Positions 7,757 to 14,684 of a stretch of DNA of 64,000 nt are shown piece after piece. The position numbers and the translations under genes were made by a program. Each line of letters starts with the position of its first letter. Position 1 is the first letter of the stretch. The stretch spans positions 1 to 64,000 of the forward strand of contig NZ_BOMM01000060.1 in the NCBI RefSeq assembly GCF_016862195.1, in the 5' to 3' direction. The notes under the pieces were generated by a model. That model was not told the DNA's origin. It made no database searches and was given only the letters and a program-made list of their open reading frames with translations. Source of the DNA: Paractinoplanes ferrugineus. GTDB taxonomy: Bacteria > Actinomycetota > Actinomycetes > Mycobacteriales > Micromonosporaceae.

Positions 7757-8664
7757 CACCGGTCCTCGCTCCCGGCCAGGAGGCGGCCCAGCTGTTCCAG
7801 GTCGGCTTCGGCGTGACTCTGGCGCAGGTAGACGGTCAGGTCGGCGACTCGGCGGGCGTGGTCGGGGTCTTTGCCCAGGGGGCCGGCACCGAGGGCTCGG
7901 CCCACCCGGTCGAGGACTTCGGTGGCGGTGGCCTCGACGCCGGCGCGGACGCGCAGGGCCAGGCGGTGGGCGTCGGCCTGGGGGTCGGTGTCGATCTGAC
8001 GGCCGGCGTCGGCCAGCACGGCACCGGCGGCGGTCAGGGTGACGTCGACGGCGCCCAGGTGGGCCAGGGCGTGCGGGCCGAGATCCCGGCGGCGGGCGGC
8101 GTTCAGCAGGGTGTCGGCCACGCCCAGGGCGCCGCCGAACCAGCAGGCGGCCACGCCTACGCCGCCGTGCCAGAAGCCGGGCCGCTGCACGTAGGCGCCG
8201 GGATCGCCGACCGGGCGGGCGGGGGCCCCGGTGAAGCGGATCGTGCGGCTGTCGCTGCCGGCCATGCCGACCGCCGGCCACGTGTCGTCGAGCGGGGTGG
8301 CGTGCGGCGGGGTGTTGCGAACGGCGAACAGGCGGATGCCGTCGGCGGCGGCCGCGGTGACCAGGGCGTGCGTGCACCAGGCGGCCCCGGAGCACCAGGG
8401 GCGGTCGCCGGTCAGGGTCCAGCCCCGCGGGCCGGGCTCCGCGCGTACCGAAGAAGGCGCCGCGGCCCAGACGCCCCAGCGCTCGCCCGGCTGGTTCTGC
8501 TCGGCGTCGCCGAGCTCGGCCCGGATCGCCACCGCGTCCAGGTGTCCCTCGGCGAGGCGGCAGGTGACCAGGTCGGCACGGCCCAGCGCGGTCAGGCCGC
8601 GCAGGCGGTCGGCGGTGGCGCCGTGGCCCGGAAGCGGGAGGTCGGGCAGGTCGATCTTGCGCAC
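7753..8664 (-). CDS. Short acyl-CoA dehydrogenase homologue
   Basis: 303 aa from GTG, about 80 residues shorter than canonical acyl-CoA dehydrogenases. Recognisable pieces are a middle beta-domain (GWTLTGDRPWCSGAAWCTHALV, corresponding to 'W.ltG.K.w.sga') and TWPAVGMAGSDSRTIRFTGAP, then the C-terminal helical bundle. The N-terminal helical domain is very reduced, and no Glu base equivalent is obvious, so it may not be a fatty-acid dehydrogenase. It is the first gene of the coupled ACAD/PIG-L/NodS/GT2 unit and could oxidise or bind a carrier- or CoA-linked intermediate (inference). Confidence 0.78.
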   Translation of the reverse strand: MRKIDLPDLPLPGHGATADRLRGLTALGRADLVTCRLAEGHLDAVAIRAELGDAEQNQPGERWGVWAAAPSSVRAEPGPRGWTLTGDRPWCSGAAWCTHALVTAAAADGIRLFAVRNTPPHATPLDDTWPAVGMAGSDSRTIRFTGAPARPVGDPGAYVQRPGFWHGGVGVAACWFGGALGVADTLLNAARRRDLGPHALAHLGAVDVTLTAAGAVLADAGRQIDTDPQADAHRLALRVRAGVEATATEVLDRVGRALGAGPLGKDPDHARRVADLTVYLRQSHAEADLEQLGRLLAGSEDRW

Positions 8665-8714
8665 GGGGTGCTGTTACCCGGACGGGGGCCGGTCAATCGC
8701 GGGGGGCGATCGCG

Positions 8715-8738
8715 GTTCGGTGCCGGGTGCGCGGGTAT
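8715..8738 (+). promoter_or_regulatory. SigB-type promoter-like pair upstream of the epimerase gene
   Basis: GTTC (8715-8718), a 14-nt spacer and GGGTAT (8733-8738) resemble the actinobacterial stress-sigma consensus GTTT-N14/16-GGGTAT. The -10 ends 9 nt before the ATG, so the transcript would be leaderless. It is only a motif match. Confidence 0.3.
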
Positions 8739-8747
8739 GCCCCTGAT

Positions 8748-9827
8748 ATGCGTGTGGTGATCGTCGGAGCTACCGGTAACGCCGGCACCGCGCTGCTGCG
8801 GCGGCTGCGGGCGGAAACGGACATCGAGCTGGTGGGGGTGGCGCGGCGACGGCCGGAACCGGTCGGCGTCTACGCGGGCGTCGACTGGCACTCGGTGGAC
8901 GTCGCGGCCGACGGGTCGGTCGACCGGCTGGCGGAGGTGTTCCGCGGGGCCGGCGCGGTGGTCAACCTGTCCTGGCAGATCCAGCCCAGCCACGATCAGC
9001 GGCGGCTGTTTCGCACGAACGTCCTGGGCGGCCGGGCGGTGGCGCGCGCGGTGCTGGCCACCGGGGTCGACACCCTGGTGCAGGCGTCGTCGGTCGGGGT
9101 CTATTCCCCCGGGCCCAAGACCGAGTTCGTGTCCGAGAGTCATCCCCGGCGCGGGGTGCTCGAATCGTCCTACAGCCGGCACAAGGCGTTGGTGGAGCGG
9201 ATGCTCGACGAGATCGAGTCGGACCACCCGGGGCTGCGGGTGGTGCGGGTACGGCCGGGGCTGATCTTCCAGCGGGAGGCCGGCACCGAGATCGCCCGGT
9301 ACTTCGCCGGTCCGCTGCTGCCGGCGCGGCTGCTGCGGCACGAGCGGGTTCCGGTGGTGCCGTCGCACCGGCGGCTGCGGATGCAGGCGGTGCACGCGGA
9401 CGACGTCGCCGACGCGTACGCCCGGATCCTGCGCACCGACCTGCGGGGGGCCTTCAACATCGCCGCCGACCCGGTGCTCGACCCGCATCTGGCGGCGCAG
9501 GTGTTCCGTGGCATCACGGTGCCGGTGCCCGCGCCCGCCCTCGCCGCGGCGGCCGCGGCGAGCTGGAAGCTGCGGTTGCAGCCGATCGACGCCGGGTGGA
9601 TCCGGCTGGCGCTCGCTGCGCCGCTGATGTCGAGCTCCCGGGCGGCCCGGGAACTGGACTGGAAACCGCGGGTGGACTCGGTGGCCGCACTGCGGGAACT
9701 GGTCGCCGGGATGGCCGAACGGGCGCACAACGCGGCGAGCCCGCCGCTGTCGGGTGACCCCGGCCTGCCGGGGCGGCCCGGCGGATTGGCACAAGGCCGG
9801 CTGCCCGGCACCGGTGACCCCTACTGA
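8748..9827 (+). CDS. NAD-dependent epimerase/dehydratase family protein
   Basis: 359 aa from ATG 8748, chosen because the Rossmann strand begins immediately (MRVVIVGATGNAGTALLRRL, with G-x-x-G-x-x-G). The extended-SDR active site shows as a Ser pair in VQASSVGVYSPG and Y-x-x-x-K in SSYSRHKALVERM. VVRVRPGLIF is the conserved post-active-site strand. The substrate is unknown, probably a nucleotide sugar or a related carbonyl. The last ~25 residues are low-complexity (Pro/Gly). It is divergent from the acyl-CoA dehydrogenase homologue and ends at a bidirectional terminator. Confidence 0.87.
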   Translation: MRVVIVGATGNAGTALLRRLRAETDIELVGVARRRPEPVGVYAGVDWHSVDVAADGSVDRLAEVFRGAGAVVNLSWQIQPSHDQRRLFRTNVLGGRAVARAVLATGVDTLVQASSVGVYSPGPKTEFVSESHPRRGVLESSYSRHKALVERMLDEIESDHPGLRVVRVRPGLIFQREAGTEIARYFAGPLLPARLLRHERVPVVPSHRRLRMQAVHADDVADAYARILRTDLRGAFNIAADPVLDPHLAAQVFRGITVPVPAPALAAAAAASWKLRLQPIDAGWIRLALAAPLMSSSRAARELDWKPRVDSVAALRELVAGMAERAHNAASPPLSGDPGLPGRPGGLAQGRLPGTGDPY

Positions 9828-9847
9828 GCAGTGCTCGACCGGGATCT

Positions 9848-9875
9848 GCCGGGCAGGAGAAACCTCCTGCCCGGC
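9848..9875. terminator. Perfect bidirectional hairpin between epimerase and hsp20
   Basis: GCCGGGCAGGAG, loop AAAC, CTCCTGCCCGGC: a perfect 12-bp stem between convergent genes ending at 9827 (+) and 9886 (-). Confidence 0.85.
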
Positions 9876-9885
9876 TTCGCGTGGG

Positions 9886-10308
9886 TCAGGCGCCGGCGGT
9901 CACCGAGCTCTCCACGACGCGGCGGTCGCCGGCCAGGGTGATCGGGATGGAGCGCGGCTTGGCCGCCTCGGCGACCGGGATCGTGATCGTGAGCACCCCG
10001 TCCTGCCAGGTGGCCGAGATGTCGTCGAGGTTGAGGCCGTCGCCGACGGTGATGCGGCGCTCGAACGTGCCGGTGAGCCGCTCGCGGCGGATCCACTGCA
10101 GATCCTCGTCGGGGCGCGGGGAGCGCTCGGCGCGAATGGTCAGCACCCGGTTGTCGACGCCGACGTGCACCGAGCCCGGGTCGACGCCCGCCAGGTCACA
10201 GTGCAGCACGAAGTGGTCGCCCGAACGGTAGAGGTCGAGCGGCATCGCGTTCGAACCGGAGCCCAGGAGCCGGTCGAAGTCGCGGAAGGGATCGAAAGTC
10301 AGCACCAC
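9886..10308 (-). CDS. Hsp20/alpha-crystallin small heat-shock protein
   Basis: 140 aa from GTG 10308, chosen because GAGGAGG ends about 6 nt upstream and the product then begins VLTFDPFRDFDRLL, the usual Hsp20 N-terminus. The alpha-crystallin domain is complete: MPLDLYRSGDHFVLHCDLAGVDP, VLTIRAER, GTFERRITVGDGL, ATWQDGVLTITIPVAE (the A-x-x-x-n-G-v-L motif), and a terminal PRSIPI I-x-I-like anchor. It is an ATP-independent holdase. A CIRCE-like element about 135 bp upstream suggests HrcA control. Confidence 0.93.
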   Translation of the reverse strand: MVLTFDPFRDFDRLLGSGSNAMPLDLYRSGDHFVLHCDLAGVDPGSVHVGVDNRVLTIRAERSPRPDEDLQWIRRERLTGTFERRITVGDGLNLDDISATWQDGVLTITIPVAEAAKPRSIPITLAGDRRVVESSVTAGA

Positions 10309-10443
10309 GAACACCTCCTCAAGACCGTCCGCCGGCCTTTCCGGCGGACACGTGGCGTCGGCTAACAATCAGTTCTGCCGAGTCGGCCGCATGGTCTGCT
10401 GAGGTGCATCACCCCGGCTTGACCAGCAGCGACAGCTATTTTT

Positions 10444-10470
10444 TTAGCACCAAGCAGGGCGGAGTGCCAA
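10444..10470 (-). promoter_or_regulatory. CIRCE-like element (HrcA operator)
   Basis: TTAGCACCA-N9-GAGTGCCAA matches the CIRCE consensus TTAGCACTC-N9-GAGTGCTAA at 15 of 18 arm positions with exactly the right spacer. It lies between the SDR gene (stop 10492) and hsp20 (start 10308), so the only sensible target is hsp20. On the minus strand TTGGCA and a TAAAAA box ~18 nt downstream lie within it and could be the promoter (inference). Streptomyces hsp18 is known to use RheA rather than HrcA, so this arrangement is of interest. Confidence 0.7.
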
Positions 10471-10491
10471 GCATTTCGGCAAGATTTTCCG

Positions 10492-11283
10492 CTACTTCTC
10501 GGCCGAGCCCGGCTCGGCCATCCGGCGGTGCAACTCGGCCTTGGCGCGGTCCGGCAAGACGTTGCTCATCGCGCCCTGCGCCTTGGTCTTCACCGAGCCC
10601 GCGACGACCTTCTCCTTGTCCTTCATCAGGGCCTCGAAGCCCTGCCGCGCGACCACCGCCGGGTCGTCCTTCTTGCCCGCGCCCACCCTGGTGTCGTCCA
10701 TGTCGGCACGGTGGAAGAAGTTCGTGTCGGTGGGGCCGGGCATCAGTGCGGTCACCGACACGCCGGTGCCCTTGAGCTCGGCCCGCACCGCCTCGGCGAA
10801 CGACTGGACGAACGACTTGGAGGCGTTGTAGACGGCCTGGAACGTACCCGGCATCGTGGACGCGATCGACGAGGTGAACAACACCTGCCCGGCGCCGCGG
10901 GCCACCATGTCCGGCAGCACCCGCTTGGCCAGGTGCACAGTGGACGTCACGTTCACGTCGATCACGTTCAGCTCGTCGGCCAGGTCGGTGTCCCGGGTGA
11001 AGTCACCGCCGATGCCACGGCCCGCGTTCAGGGCGATCGCGTCGACGTCCCGGCCGCTCTCCCGGATCGCCGCGTAGACCCGCTCCACGCCCTCGTAGGT
11101 GGCCAGGTCGGCCCGCACGGCGGTGACCTGGGTGCGGCCGTCGCGGCGCAGATCGGCGGCGGCCTGCTCGATGGCGTCGTCCTCGGCGGCGAGCAGCAGG
11201 TCGTATCCGTGCTCGGCGAACTGCCTCGCCAGCTCGTACCCGATCCCGCTGGACGCTCCGGTGATCACAGCAAACTCTGTCAT
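10492..11283 (-). CDS. Short-chain dehydrogenase/reductase
   Basis: 263 aa from ATG 11283. Classical SDR motifs are present: VITGASSGIGYELA (T-G-x-x-x-G-x-G cofactor site), a downstream ALNAGRG (NNAG equivalent), the catalytic Ser in VLFTSSIAST and Y-x-x-x-K in AVYNASKSF. ALMPGPTDTNFF is the P-G loop. It belongs to the DltE/YqjQ-like subgroup acting on unknown carbonyls. The frame extends upstream, but homology starts at MTEFAVITG. It is transcribed toward the CIRCE/hsp20 region. Confidence 0.9.
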   Translation of the reverse strand: MTEFAVITGASSGIGYELARQFAEHGYDLLLAAEDDAIEQAAADLRRDGRTQVTAVRADLATYEGVERVYAAIRESGRDVDAIALNAGRGIGGDFTRDTDLADELNVIDVNVTSTVHLAKRVLPDMVARGAGQVLFTSSIASTMPGTFQAVYNASKSFVQSFAEAVRAELKGTGVSVTALMPGPTDTNFFHRADMDDTRVGAGKKDDPAVVARQGFEALMKDKEKVVAGSVKTKAQGAMSNVLPDRAKAELHRRMAEPGSAEK

Positions 11284-11303
11284 GACCGGCGGATGCCCCG
11301 TGG

Positions 11304-11582
11304 TCACGTGCTTAACCGTCGCAGACCCGCCTCGACCCCGGCGGCAAGCGGCGGTGGGGCCGCCACGCCCGGCGCAGATCCGGCAGCACCGCCGGGCCGG
11401 CACCGCCGGGCGCCAGGCCCAGCGGTGCCGCCGCCGTCCCGGCCGAGACCGGGTCGAGCCGGTGCTGCTCGCCCACCCGGCGCCGGGTGAGGCGGCACCG
11501 TCTCGCGCAGCAGATCCGCCCGGTTGCGCGTCGCCACCACTACCGTGACTTCCTCGGTCTCGATGGTGGCAGCACCGGTCAC
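11304..11582 (-). pseudogene. Decayed family 2 glycosyltransferase remnant
   Basis: The frame begins with a GTG overlapping the alcohol dehydrogenase stop (GTGA) and reads EEVTVVVATRNRADLLRETV, the standard N-terminus of a GT2 enzyme. It then turns into Pro/Ala/Gly-rich sequence without GT-A motifs. Near the end, read across frames, there is AWRPHRRLPPG / VEAGLRRL, resembling the C-terminal RR-x-(V/L)-P-x-x-V-E-x-x-L tail of actinobacterial GT2 proteins. The interior (~200 codons) is gone. The simplest reading is a GT2 gene, once coupled to the dehydrogenase, that lost its catalytic core by deletion and frameshift. Confidence 0.55.
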
Positions 11583-12763
11583 GGCTTGAGCACGACCTTG
11601 ACGCAGCCGTCGTCCTTGTTCTTGAACATCTCGTACGCGTGCGGCGCCTCCTCCAGCGGGAGCCGGTGGGTGACCAGGTCGTCCACGCCCAGCGGGTCGT
11701 CGTCGCCGGTCAGCAACGGCATGATGTCATCGACCCAGCGCTTCACGTGGGCCTGACCCATGCGCAGCGTCACGCCCTTGTCGAACAGGTCCATCATCGG
11801 GAACGGGTCGGCCTGACCGCCGTACACCCCGATGATCGACACCGTGCCGGCCCGCCGCACCGCGCCGAACGCGTCGGTGAGCGCGGCCGTCCGATCGATG
11901 CCGAACTTGTCGATCGCCTTCTTGGCGAGCGCGTCGGGCAGCAGGCCGGCGCCGCGCACCGCCGTCTCCTGCAGCGGCGAACCGTGCGCCTCCATGCCGA
12001 CCGACTCGATGACGCCGTCCGCGCCCCGCCCGTCGGTGAGGTCCAGGACCGCCGCCGGGATGTCGTCGATCTTGTTGAGGTCGAGCACCTCGATGCCGTG
12101 CCGCTCGGCCATCGCCAGCCGCTCGGGCACCAGGTCGCTGGCGATCACCCGGCCGGCGCCGAGGTGCCGGGCGATCCGGGCGCTCATCTGGCCGATCGGG
12201 CCCAGACCGGTGACGAAGACGGTGTCGCCGGGCTGGATGTCGGCGTACTTCGCGGCCTGCCAGGACGTGGTCAGCACGTCGGACAGGAACAGGAAACGCT
12301 CGTCCGGGTGACCCGCCGGTACCTTGATCGGCCCGAACTGCGCCTGCGGCACCCGGAGGAACTCGGCCTGGCCGCCCGGCACCTGGCCGTACAGCTTGGT
12401 GTAGCCGAACAGCGAGGCGCCCTTGCGCTGGTCGGTGTTCTGGGTCGTCTCGCACTGGGCGAAGTAGCCGCGCTTGCACATCCAGCAGTACCCGCACGAG
12501 ATGTTGAACGGGATGACCACCCGGTCGCCCGGCTTGATGTGGCTGACCTCGGAGCCCACCGCCTCGACGATGCCCATCGGCTCGTGCCCGAGGATGTCAC
12601 CCTTGTCGATGAACATGCCGAGCACGTCGTACAGGTGCAGGTCCGACCCGCAGATCGCGGTCGAGGTGATCCGCACGATCGCGTCGGTCGGTTCCTGAAT
12701 CGTCGGATCCGGCACCGTCTCCACCGAGACCTTGCCGGTGCCCTGCCAAGTCAAAGCTCTCAT
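11579..12763 (-). CDS. Zinc-dependent alcohol dehydrogenase (formaldehyde-dehydrogenase-like)
   Basis: 394 aa from ATG 12763. Medium-chain dehydrogenase features are complete: catalytic-zinc ligands in TAICGSDLH and GHEPMGIVEAVG, structural-zinc cysteines in CGYCWMCKRGYFAQC, and the NAD-binding fingerprint VFVTGLGPIGQMSARIA. The large insertion after the Rossmann domain (PLQETAVRGAGLLPDALAKKAIDKF) resembles the glutathione-independent formaldehyde dehydrogenase branch, so a small aldehyde or alcohol is a likely substrate. Its stop overlaps a decayed GT2 reading frame. No regulator is adjacent. Confidence 0.9.
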   Translation of the reverse strand: MRALTWQGTGKVSVETVPDPTIQEPTDAIVRITSTAICGSDLHLYDVLGMFIDKGDILGHEPMGIVEAVGSEVSHIKPGDRVVIPFNISCGYCWMCKRGYFAQCETTQNTDQRKGASLFGYTKLYGQVPGGQAEFLRVPQAQFGPIKVPAGHPDERFLFLSDVLTTSWQAAKYADIQPGDTVFVTGLGPIGQMSARIARHLGAGRVIASDLVPERLAMAERHGIEVLDLNKIDDIPAAVLDLTDGRGADGVIESVGMEAHGSPLQETAVRGAGLLPDALAKKAIDKFGIDRTAALTDAFGAVRRAGTVSIIGVYGGQADPFPMMDLFDKGVTLRMGQAHVKRWVDDIMPLLTGDDDPLGVDDLVTHRLPLEEAPHAYEMFKNKDDGCVKVVLKP

Positions 12764-12867
12764 GCGCCCCGGATGCCCGGCAATCACCGAGTTATGCCGC
12801 CGGACCGGGGGAAATCGGCCACTTTCCGAGGAGGAATCCGTGACCGGAACCCCCGACGTGGTCGATG

Positions 12868-12906
12868 GGTGGGCCGGTCAGGGTGGGCCGGTCAGCGGTG
12901 GGCCGG
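12868..12906. repeat. Short tandem repeat at the sulfatase 3' end
   Basis: GGTGGGCCGGTCA occurs at 12868-12880 and 12882-12894 with a third partial copy at 12897-12906. The array spans the stop codon of the sulfatase gene, so slippage there could change the protein end. Confidence 0.7.
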
Positions 12907-14565
12907 GAGCGCCGTGCCGCCCTCGGCGCGGTAGGCGGTGAAGAACTTGTCGCGGAACTGGTCCATCCGCCAGACCGGGGTCGCCGCCGTGGGCCGCAGA
13001 CCGTCGGCCCAGTGCCAGTCGGCCAGCCGGTCGAGCACCTTCGGGTCGTGCGCGATGATCGTGACCGGGACGTCGTGGCTCGCGTTCTCGCCGCTCACCA
13101 GGGGGATCGGCTGGTGGTCGCCGAACATGACGACGACCAGGTTCTGGTTGCCGTACCGGGTGGCCCACGAGATCAGGTTGTCGACCGAGTAGCCGATCGA
13201 CTTGGCGTACTGATCGCGGGTCTTCGGTTTGTTGCTCCAGAGCGTGTTGCGCGACAGTGTCTTGGCGGCCATCGGCTTGTAGATCGAGCCGTCGCCGATC
13301 TGGTCCCAGTCGACCGTGTCGGGGATGTTGGTCCACGGCTCGTGGCTCGAGGTCATGGTGATCTCGGCCATCAACGGCTTGGTGCGCTTGGCGTACGCGT
13401 TCTTCTGGAAGGACGCGAGCGTGTACTGATCGGGCATCCGTGACCAGCCGAAACGCGGCCCGGTGTAGCCCATGTTCCGCGAGTCGTAGACCTCGTCGTA
13501 TCCGTAGAACGACGACTCCGGCCAGGCCACCGTGTTGCCGGGTTCCATCCCCACGGTCTGCCAGCCGGCGTCGTGGAACGCGCTGGTCAGGGTGATCCGG
13601 TTGCCGGCGGTCAGCTGGCGGTACCGCTGCTGGCTGTTGATCCAGAGACCGGACTGGAACGACGCGTGCGCCAGCCAGCTGCCGCCGCCGTACGTCGAGG
13701 AGGTGAGCCATCCGCTGCGGGCGGCGAACCCGGCCGCGGCGAGCTTCTTCTCGTCGGCCGCCAGCACCGGACCGACCACCGCGCTCATCGCCGGGTCGGT
13801 GAGCGCCGACCGGCCGTAGCTCTCCACCACGCCGATCACGACGTCCTTGCCGGCCAGACCGCTCACCAGGTCGGCCGGCGGCACCCCGCGGAACGGGTCG
13901 TTCTGCGCCGTAGCGGCGAACTTCCGCTGGTCGCGCAACGCCGTCGGCACCGACTTGGCAGTGGCTTTGAGCAGGTCGGCGGCGCTGTCGGAGGCGACCG
14001 GCGCGTTCGGGAAGAGGGTGATGCCGCTGATCGCGAGGGCGAGCCACACCGCGGTCAGGCCGACCAGGCCGCGCCGGGCCGGGCCGGCGTAGCGGGCGGT
14101 CGCCCGGGTCAGGCGCAGCACCGCGAGGGTGCACACGGCCAGCGCGGCCAGGGTGAGCAGCACGGCCCCGACGACGGCCAGCATCGCGTACGTCCGGCCG
14201 TCGGTCTCGGTCAGCGCGTTGTAGCCGTCCTTGAACAGCGGCGGGTCCAGCACCACGTCGAAGCGCCGCCCCAGCACCTGCCGGAAGCCCACGTTGACGA
14301 TCTTGAGCACCACCACCGCGCCGAGGCCGAGGCCCAGCAGCACCGCCACCGGCCGCCGCCACCTCGGCGACAGGACCAGCAGGATCGCCCCGCCGATGAT
14401 GATCTCGATGGGGACACGCAGGAACGCCCCCGCGACGAACGTGCCTTCCTTCATCCGTCCGACCGCGTCCGGAACGACCAGGGCCAGGTAGACGAGGACG
14501 GCGGCAGCGGCGGTCAGGGCGGCGGAGAGCACGGTGCGCACCCGGGACCGAGTTGTCGACGGCAA
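12892..14565 (-). CDS. Membrane sulfatase, LtaS/phosphoglycerol-transferase-like
   Basis: 557 aa from TTG 14565, preceded by GAAGGG at 9 nt; an in-frame GTG at 14595 is the alternative, without a clear ribosome-binding site. The N-terminus holds four to five membrane segments within residues ~10-175 (VLSAALTAAAAVLVYLALVV, IEIIIGGAILLVLS, VAVLLGLGLGAVVVLK, MLAVVGAVLLTLAALAV, GLVGLTAVWLALAISG). The extracytoplasmic alkaline-phosphatase-fold domain follows: DVVIGVVESYGRSAL, ITMTSSHEPWTNIP and VVVMFGDHQPIP (metal-binding D-H). This matches the LtaS-type sulfatase family that transfers phosphoglycerol or phosphoethanolamine to envelope polymers. The exact substrate is not deducible. Confidence 0.8.
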   Translation of the reverse strand: MPSTTRSRVRTVLSAALTAAAAVLVYLALVVPDAVGRMKEGTFVAGAFLRVPIEIIIGGAILLVLSPRWRRPVAVLLGLGLGAVVVLKIVNVGFRQVLGRRFDVVLDPPLFKDGYNALTETDGRTYAMLAVVGAVLLTLAALAVCTLAVLRLTRATARYAGPARRGLVGLTAVWLALAISGITLFPNAPVASDSAADLLKATAKSVPTALRDQRKFAATAQNDPFRGVPPADLVSGLAGKDVVIGVVESYGRSALTDPAMSAVVGPVLAADEKKLAAAGFAARSGWLTSSTYGGGSWLAHASFQSGLWINSQQRYRQLTAGNRITLTSAFHDAGWQTVGMEPGNTVAWPESSFYGYDEVYDSRNMGYTGPRFGWSRMPDQYTLASFQKNAYAKRTKPLMAEITMTSSHEPWTNIPDTVDWDQIGDGSIYKPMAAKTLSRNTLWSNKPKTRDQYAKSIGYSVDNLISWATRYGNQNLVVVMFGDHQPIPLVSGENASHDVPVTIIAHDPKVLDRLADWHWADGLRPTAATPVWRMDQFRDKFFTAYRAEGGTALPAHR

Positions 14566-14645
14566 GATCAGGAGCCCTTCGGTCGGGGGCGGCACGCGGG
14601 AGCCGCCCACCCCTGCCAGTACGGGCGCGGACCGCGAAGGGTTCA

Positions 14646-14667
14646 GCCCGGAGCGGATCTTCCGGGC
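14646..14667 (-). terminator. Hairpin after the FIST-TIR gene
   Basis: GCCCGGA, 8-nt loop, TCCGGGC: a perfect 7-bp stem 17 nt beyond the FIST-TIR stop codon. It separates that gene from the sulfatase downstream. Confidence 0.5.
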
Positions 14668-14684
14668 TTCCCTCCCGGGTGAGC

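Noticed and set aside
12829..12941. GAGGAGGA followed by a GTG and a 33-codon frame on the plus strand
   Set aside because: The ribosome-binding site is excellent, but the frame runs into Gly/Pro-rich repeats antisense to the sulfatase gene and matches no family. It may be the orphaned 5' end of a lost gene.
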